Of a DNA stretch of 64,000 nucleotides, positions 59,115-64,000 are shown one piece after another. Location of the stretch: NCBI GenBank assembly GCA_900618425.1, contig UZAN01039475.1, positions 31,168 to 95,167 on the forward strand, read 5' to 3'. The stretch comes from Echinostoma caproni (Eukaryota > Platyhelminthes > Trematoda > Plagiorchiida > Echinostomatidae). The translations under genes were made by a program, and so were the position numbers. A model generated the notes under the pieces. It was not told the DNA's origin. It did not search any database and saw only the letters and a list, made by a program, of their open reading frames with translations. Positions within the stretch are counted from its first letter, which is position 1. Each line of letters starts with the position of its first letter.

Positions 59115-61690
59115 ATCGTCAAGTAGTTTAAGCTTGAAATACGTTATTCCGGCTTTCGTTATATTTTCTCCGCAGACTCACATCATCCAGAAGTATTTAC
59201 CTCTTGAATGCAGCTGTTCACTACTTTTATTCTAAACAGAACTCACCATTAATGTTGGGCGGAACTAGTTTACTCAGTAATGATAATACCTGAATATTAA
59301 CAATCCTGCTGGAGAAATTGATAACAGAGAAGCTTGACTGTATGTCATGCTCACATCAGAGGGTAGTATGTAGTGTTATGTACAAAATGAAACCAAACAA
59401 ATGATTATCAATGAAATGCCTCGTTGTGGAAATCTAGCCTTTTGCCTGGCGTCTAAAGAAGGCAATACGAGAAAGTTTCGCAGTCCTTGGGAGCAAACAT
59501 TTTGCGGGTATTTTGAAATGTGTGACTGATGTTGTGTTGTGCTAATCCATTGATTTTTCTCCGATCTACGTTTCTTCATCGACAACATTTCTCAAATCCG
59601 ATTAATCTCTCAATCCTGTTGAGAGACTAAACACCAGCAAATGTATTATTTTTTTGTGTAATTTCGTATGTGTGTTTTACTTGTGTATGTATGTATGTAT
59701 GCGTATGTATTTGTGTTAAACCCCAAAGAGATAAATAACAATGCTTTATCTGGGACAAACTCTATCAGTCTGTCTTGATTAAACTAGAGATAGCAATCTT
59801 ACCTGATCAACCCAAATCCACAAGTGCATTGGTAAACAGCGGTGCCTAGAGTTTCATATTCAAAAGATCTGGTCGTTTTGCGCTTCCCAGTCAGTGACAT
59901 CTAGCTCTGTATCCAATTAGTTTCTCCCATCTTACTTCATTGGTCTCCATATATACCCTTGGCTCCCTTAAACTAGGTCACAGTCTTACACCACAATCCA
60001 GTAACCGCATTTTGTATATATCTCTGTACGAGTTTGTGGTAAAAGTTTCAGCTAATCATGCCACTTCAGGTGCCAAGTGTTTGTAGAGCATTTTGACGTG
60101 CCCTGACCACCCGTTGTGCGTAGAACTGGTAGGAGTTTGCTCCCACCATTCCGCAAACACTGAATTCTGTCAAATGCCATCTCGTATAAACTTTTACCTG
60201 TGCCCCAGCTTGCACGAATGAACTCAAAAGGAGAAAGAAACAAATGAAAGGTTTCGCTTTAACAGTGGGCTATGATATGTCGGCATGCGAACATTTTTCT
60301 CCGTGGAATATGTTACCTTTGCCGGTAAGTATGTATAAGGTTCTAACTGAAGTGTAAGCTTCAGCGTTTGCAAACGTTACACACAAAGCACAATAGAAAT
60401 TTTAAAAAATTGGTTCGGTAAGCATCAATGGACTAAATTTCCCTCACATGATTGAAACACAATTGAAACCTAAAAGTCATGGTAACCTTGTTGTAGAAGA
60501 CATTTTCACAAATTAAAGGTTACTTGAAATTGCAACAAAAATTTGTGCATGAAATAAAATGCTGCACAACTCCATTATCCGGGAATTAAATAACAAAATC
60601 CATCACAGTCGAAATGTACAAAAATGATTAATTTCTCCGGAGATGATAAGAGATTATTTGGAGTCACCGCATTGCGGAAACCTTTATCTGCGTCAAACCC
60701 ATTCAATCTGCTAGTCGAACTTGAGAAAGCAAAGCCATAACACATTGCAAATAACAAATGAAAGAAAGGTGGGTGAGTCTTAACCGATTTCATGGCCATA
60801 AATTGGGGGATTTTAGCATCGATGGTGTCCCAACCGATCATCTGAAATTGAATGATACGACTCATATCCGATATATGTGATCATGTTGAGCGACAAACCA
60901 TAATATTTGTAACATTTTGTTTAAAAAAAAATGTGTTCACAAGCGAAAATCTAAAGCTTATTAAGTCAGATGCGAACACATTTAACAGTTATACAGTTTA
61001 TTTTCTGAAAACCTTTGTGCATTCCATTCGTTCATCAGACGGGAAAAATGTTGATACTATCAGCCTACATACATGAGCTATACATATAGTCGTCGGTTCT
61101 CGATTGTCTTAATGTATTTGAAACTGCAATCACCAAGCATCACAGGATTGGAATAATAGCATTGATGAATGAAAACATCAGTTTGTTTTGTTCACAATTG
61201 TTGGTGTGACGTAATCTTTAGAATTGGAATCGTTTAGTCAGGAAATAATCTCAGACGAACCAGAATCCTTTGTGAGTTAGACACAGCCCACTGCGGTAAG
61301 CCATATTTTACGTGGCAACTACATGTTGGAATTTGTTACGTAAAATGTGAAATAGCATTTTGAGGAGTCACTTGACTTGAAGAAGAAAGCAAAAAACGTA
61401 AAACATAGGTTGTTTTGCAAAGAACTGAAAGTTAATCTGAATGCAGGACTAAATTATCAGTTGAATTCCTTCGCCTTGTAAACAACTGAGGCGATTTAAC
61501 ACCAACAATCTACGAACACATTTCAGTTTCCATCGTCTTTTATTTATTTAATAATGAAAGTAGTATATGCTTGACAGATTAAGTTAAAAGGAAATATGAA
61601 TGGACAATATATCACAATCGTTGGTTTGAACAATGTTTCTATGGTCATTTCACTGTATCTCTACAGGTGCGCATTGTGGACGAAGTGATT
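59115..61690. other. No recognisable gene
   Basis: Short frames only. A (GTAT)n run lies at 59685-59712. A minus-strand frame at 60052-60243 is open for 63 codons and contains a donor-like CACAGGTAAAAG, but nothing else supports an exon. Confidence 0.45.
59685..59712. repeat. (GTAT)n microsatellite
   Basis: Four GTAT units, one GCGTAT interruption, then another unit. Confidence 0.85.
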
Positions 61691-61699
61691 TTTAGTCAG

Positions 61700-61830
61700 T
61701 GATATAAATGCGATAGAGACCCTTGTGGCGACTGACCAAGAGCACTGGACGTCTATTTCACCTTCTTTGGGACTCGTCAGTAGTGCGCGGTGCCTTTGAA
61801 AAAACGAATGGGATTATCCAAACATTCACC
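61700..61830 (-). mobile_element. SINE fragment with hammerhead core
   Basis: On the minus strand the sequence reads GCGCACTACTGACGAGTCCC, then GTGAAATAGACGTCCAGTGC. This matches the commonest layout of trematode hammerhead SINEs (CTGANGAGTCCC...GAAA...GTCCAGTGC) better than the other copies here. The pol III head is not recognisable upstream, so the fragment is 5'-truncated or worn. Confidence 0.65.
61742..61786 (-). ncRNA. Hammerhead ribozyme motif, core intact but weak stems
   Basis: Minus strand: GCACTA (stem I), CTGACGA (core, with the variable seventh base C), a 14-base stem-loop II, GAAA (core), TAGAC, GTC, CAGTGC (stem I). Stem I pairs at 5 of 6 positions. Stem II has decayed to two wobbles and one C-G pair. 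Stem III starts with a U-G wobble and is otherwise poor. The sequence keeps the core but probably no longer folds well. Confidence 0.5.
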
Positions 61831-61869
61831 GTCCAAATGAGTGAGATAACACAAAGGCAAAATAGATAA

Positions 61870-62125
61870 TTACACCGGACAACACGGCATGACAGTATAG
61901 AAATAACGATAGAGGGTAGGGATCAATCTCCACGGCAAAACTCATGTAACTAACCATTCACGTTGTTTGCATAGACCGAGTTTGAGAGTATAAATGACTA
62001 AAGCCTTGGTTGATTTCAATAACGTTTTGATTGTTGTGTTATAAATGACCTGAAATACGTGCGTTGGCGTGAAACGACATTTGTGTTATCGCTTGTTTTT
62101 CTTATCGTGTATCAAAGTCTTTTCC
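61870..62125. other. No recognisable gene
   Basis: No recognisable feature. It probably includes the lost 3' part of the adjacent Penelope element. Confidence 0.4.
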
Positions 62126-62127
62126 GA

Positions 62128-62640
62128 TCATTGGGTTACGTAACGGTTACAAACAAATTTCGATATGTTCTTAATCCACACCGGGATGTGTTCAACCATT
62201 CGGTGACTTAACTGTCTCCCTTTCCTACCTACGTAAATGTCCGAACATTCACACTTAAATCGGTAAATACAATTTGATTTGGTTGAGGGAGCAAATGGTT
62301 CTTTCACCAATGGTGCTGGTATACGGGTTGTAATAAAGACAATAACTGGGTTCACTATCTAATAGATCCGCTTGACGGCAGAGTTCAACCGCCTGATGAT
62401 TAGTGTACTCAAGTTATCGCCCTTGTACGCTAATTTCAAAAAGACTTTTATATTGAGGACAGCCATTGGGTTTTCTAGTTTTATTGTTGCTTTGCTATGC
62501 TTGACGATGAATAAAACTGGAGACCTATTTGTATGAAATACCTCGTTTAAGGGGTCACTTGCATAGTTCACTGAGTCATCTGTGCATTCTTCACATGTGC
62601 GATGAAATAGTGTGCGAACGAGGCCCATTTTGTATCAGTC
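62128..62640 (-). pseudogene. Penelope-like element C-terminal region with GIY-YIG domain, copy D
   Basis: A single minus-strand frame is interrupted by only one stop (TAG at about 62359-62361). The upstream part has GLVRTLFHRTCEECTDDS and LKLAYKGDNLSTLIIRRLNS, the linker of Penelope polyproteins. The downstream part has STKSNCIYRFKCECSDIYVG, then RKGRQLSHRMVEHIPVWI. The GIY-YIG signature appears as Cys-Ile-Tyr and Tyr-Val-Gly, with the conserved Arg and the Glu-His pair. The Cys-x-Cys that usually accompanies it is present. The reverse transcriptase and the end of the protein are missing. It is the best-preserved protein fragment in the window and represents a different Penelope lineage from copies A to C. 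Confidence 0.88.
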
Positions 62641-62644
62641 GGGG

Positions 62645-63025
62645 ACGAAGTTCGAAAAACGCAAATATTGCCCAGACCATGCGTTGTTTCGGAAAACAGG
62701 TCTTTTAATTGATCTATGTGGTTGACTTGCGGTGCTTATATCTAGAAATCAATGCGATCATTACGTTCGCCGTGACAAGTTAGCTGAATGTTGGGGTGAA
62801 TTGTCAACTCGATCGTATAGGGTTTCCCCGTTTTCTTCAATGTTGCTTATAACAACATCAACACAGCAACAGGATACATTTAATTTTGAAATAGTCTCTT
62901 CAAACGGCCAAGAAAATTAACCATAGGAATCGGTCCCAGTGGACTGTCCATGAAGACCCCGTCCACTTGACTATACCCTTGTCCAAGGAAGAGAAATTGA
63001 GCGTTTTACTTGTATATGAGTGGCA
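62645..63025. other. No recognisable gene
   Basis: I see no recognisable feature. The 5' continuation of the Penelope copy is lost within the first bases. Confidence 0.45.
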
Positions 63026-63029
63026 ATCG

Positions 63030-63215
63030 GGATATTTCAGTGATTGATATTTCGGAAAGTGATTTCCTGTCCTCAATCATGGACAGATTTTTTGACTTGG
63101 TGCGGTTTCATCAGCAGTGCGAATCCATGGATCCAACTAGACATCAAATACGGGATCTTACAAGCAAAAGGCTAGCTTTCTACCCACTCAATCACTGTGA
63201 AGTCGATCAGACTCT
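63030..63215 (-). mobile_element. SINE copy, left member of a head-to-head pair
   Basis: On the minus strand the element starts near 63215 with ATTGAGTGGGTAGAAAGC (A-box-like). It continues through ATGGATTCGCACTGCTGATGA and into a hammerhead region at 63076-63120. The CTGATGA core and GTC are kept, but the second box is AAAA instead of GAAA, and the downstream stem I strand (CATGAT) no longer pairs well. It should be inactive. Confidence 0.6.
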
Positions 63216-63299
63216 CTCTCACGTGTCTATAAAGTCTGTTGCGCGCATCGTGCCTCGATCATCTCAATACTAGTGTCGGTTGTTATGACTCGGGTGGAA

Positions 63300-63450
63300 A
63301 CATTATAACTGAGTGGGTAGCACGCTTGCGTTATGTTTGTGAGGTCTCCAGTCGGGTCCATAGATTCGTAGTCGTGATGAAACCCAACCAAGTCGATTCA
63401 GCACTACAGTGCTTTCTTTATTTTCAGTTTACGCTTCAGTGGCAGTAAAC
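63300..63450 (+). mobile_element. SINE copy, right member of a head-to-head pair
   Basis: The plus-strand element starts with AACTGAGTGGGTAGCACGC (A-box-like). It has GTGAGGTCTCCAGTCGG, then TGATGAAACCCAACCAAGTC and a pyrimidine-rich tail ending near GGCAGTAAACAC. In the hammerhead region (63367-63413) the first box is GTGATGA (C lost) and the second is GATT, so the ribozyme is dead. It shares more sequence with the 53.8-kb copy than with its inverted neighbour. Confidence 0.65.
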
Positions 63451-63454
63451 ACAA

Positions 63455-64000
63455 CGAATTCCTTGGATCCCTTTCTCCACTACTCACATACAAAAAAGTA
63501 TTACTCAAGTTAACTGCATAATAATATCTTGAATACCTTTATTGATCGTTGGATTGTTCAATTAATTGGATACCAAAAATTCTTTCACTGTGAGACTCTT
63601 ACATAAACCTATAGATAGCTACAACCGGAATCAACGATTGAGAGTACGAGATGTAATAATAAATTTATTGCATAACTACTCGGATGAGATCTATTAACAA
63701 GCGGATACGCCGAGAATAAACAGAATCCGCATGAACGGCCAAAATGATCCTCAGGGATTGAACCAATGCTGGAGTATCACACATCTGGGGTCGGTTCGAA
63801 TGGATTCAAATGGTTTACGCAATTTAAGTTAGGCTGAACCCAGTCCTTTTTACAACTGATCGAATGGAATTAATTCGTTTACCTTGCTCATGCATATTTT
63901 TTACTCGACGAGTCATCTTTTGTGACAAGAAGGCAGCAGTTGTGAATAGTATCAGCAGAGAAGAGTGGATTTGATGAACTCGTAGGTATTTCAGTTCGTT
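63455..64000. other. No recognisable gene
   Basis: Short frames only, and no repeat recognised. Confidence 0.5.

Noticed and set aside
60052..60243. Minus-strand frame with a donor-like CACAGGTAAAAG
   Set aside because: The frame is short, no acceptor was found, and the peptide has no recognisable feature.

Overview
This window looks like intron or intergenic DNA from a large, repeat-rich animal genome, most likely a parasitic flatworm (trematode). Base composition is AT-rich and no reading frame resembles a complete gene. Bacterial-style gene structure is absent. The organism call rests on the repeats: short tRNA-like elements (SINEs) carrying a hammerhead-ribozyme core of the kind known from schistosome satellite/SINE DNA, Penelope-like elements (PLEs) with a GIY-YIG domain, and decayed CR1-like and RTE-like LINEs. 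The species cannot be told from the sequence, and other flatworms are not excluded.

Layout. 0-12 kb is mostly unannotatable. It holds an internally deleted RTE-like LINE (minus strand, 2.4-3.2 kb) and two weak single-exon candidates (5.9-6.1 and 8.9-9.2 kb). 12-24 kb has a SINE with an almost intact hammerhead core (13.0 kb, minus), an ORF with internal repeats (15.3-15.6 kb), a second SINE (18.5 kb), and an assembly gap flanked by the same 49 bases on both sides (21.7-22.2 kb). 24-31 kb has two copies of one PLE 3' end pointing away from each other (25.6-27.2 kb) and one copy of a ~470-base LTR-like repeat (29.9-30.4 kb, minus). 35-47 kb has a tRNA-like SINE family (35.35 and 41.05 kb), a gap (37.9-38.6 kb), a possible solo LTR (39.0 kb), the second, plus-strand copy of the ~470-base repeat (44.0-44.5 kb), and a decayed CR1-like LINE (44.9-46.4 kb, minus). 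47-64 kb has the best protein-coding candidate, an open frame with an acceptor-like start (47.5-48.0 kb, minus). It also has a gap (53.1-53.8 kb) followed directly by a hammerhead SINE, a third PLE copy (54.5-54.9 kb), a degenerate minisatellite (55.3 kb), a near-perfect palindrome at a tRNA-like head (56.8 kb), a fold-back repeat family (57.8-59.1 kb), a minus-strand hammerhead SINE (61.7 kb), a fourth PLE copy with one in-frame stop (62.1-62.6 kb), and a head-to-head SINE pair (63.0-63.45 kb).

How the parts relate. The elements are nearly all broken copies, so the window is a record of retrotransposition followed by decay. The most informative signal is the set of six SINE copies that keep a hammerhead core in different states of damage. 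The second is the frequency of inverted pairs (PLE, SINE, fold-back repeat, palindrome), each of which could form long hairpins if transcribed. No tRNA, rRNA or CRISPR feature is supported. Any host gene here can only be a scattered exon and would need transcript data to prove.
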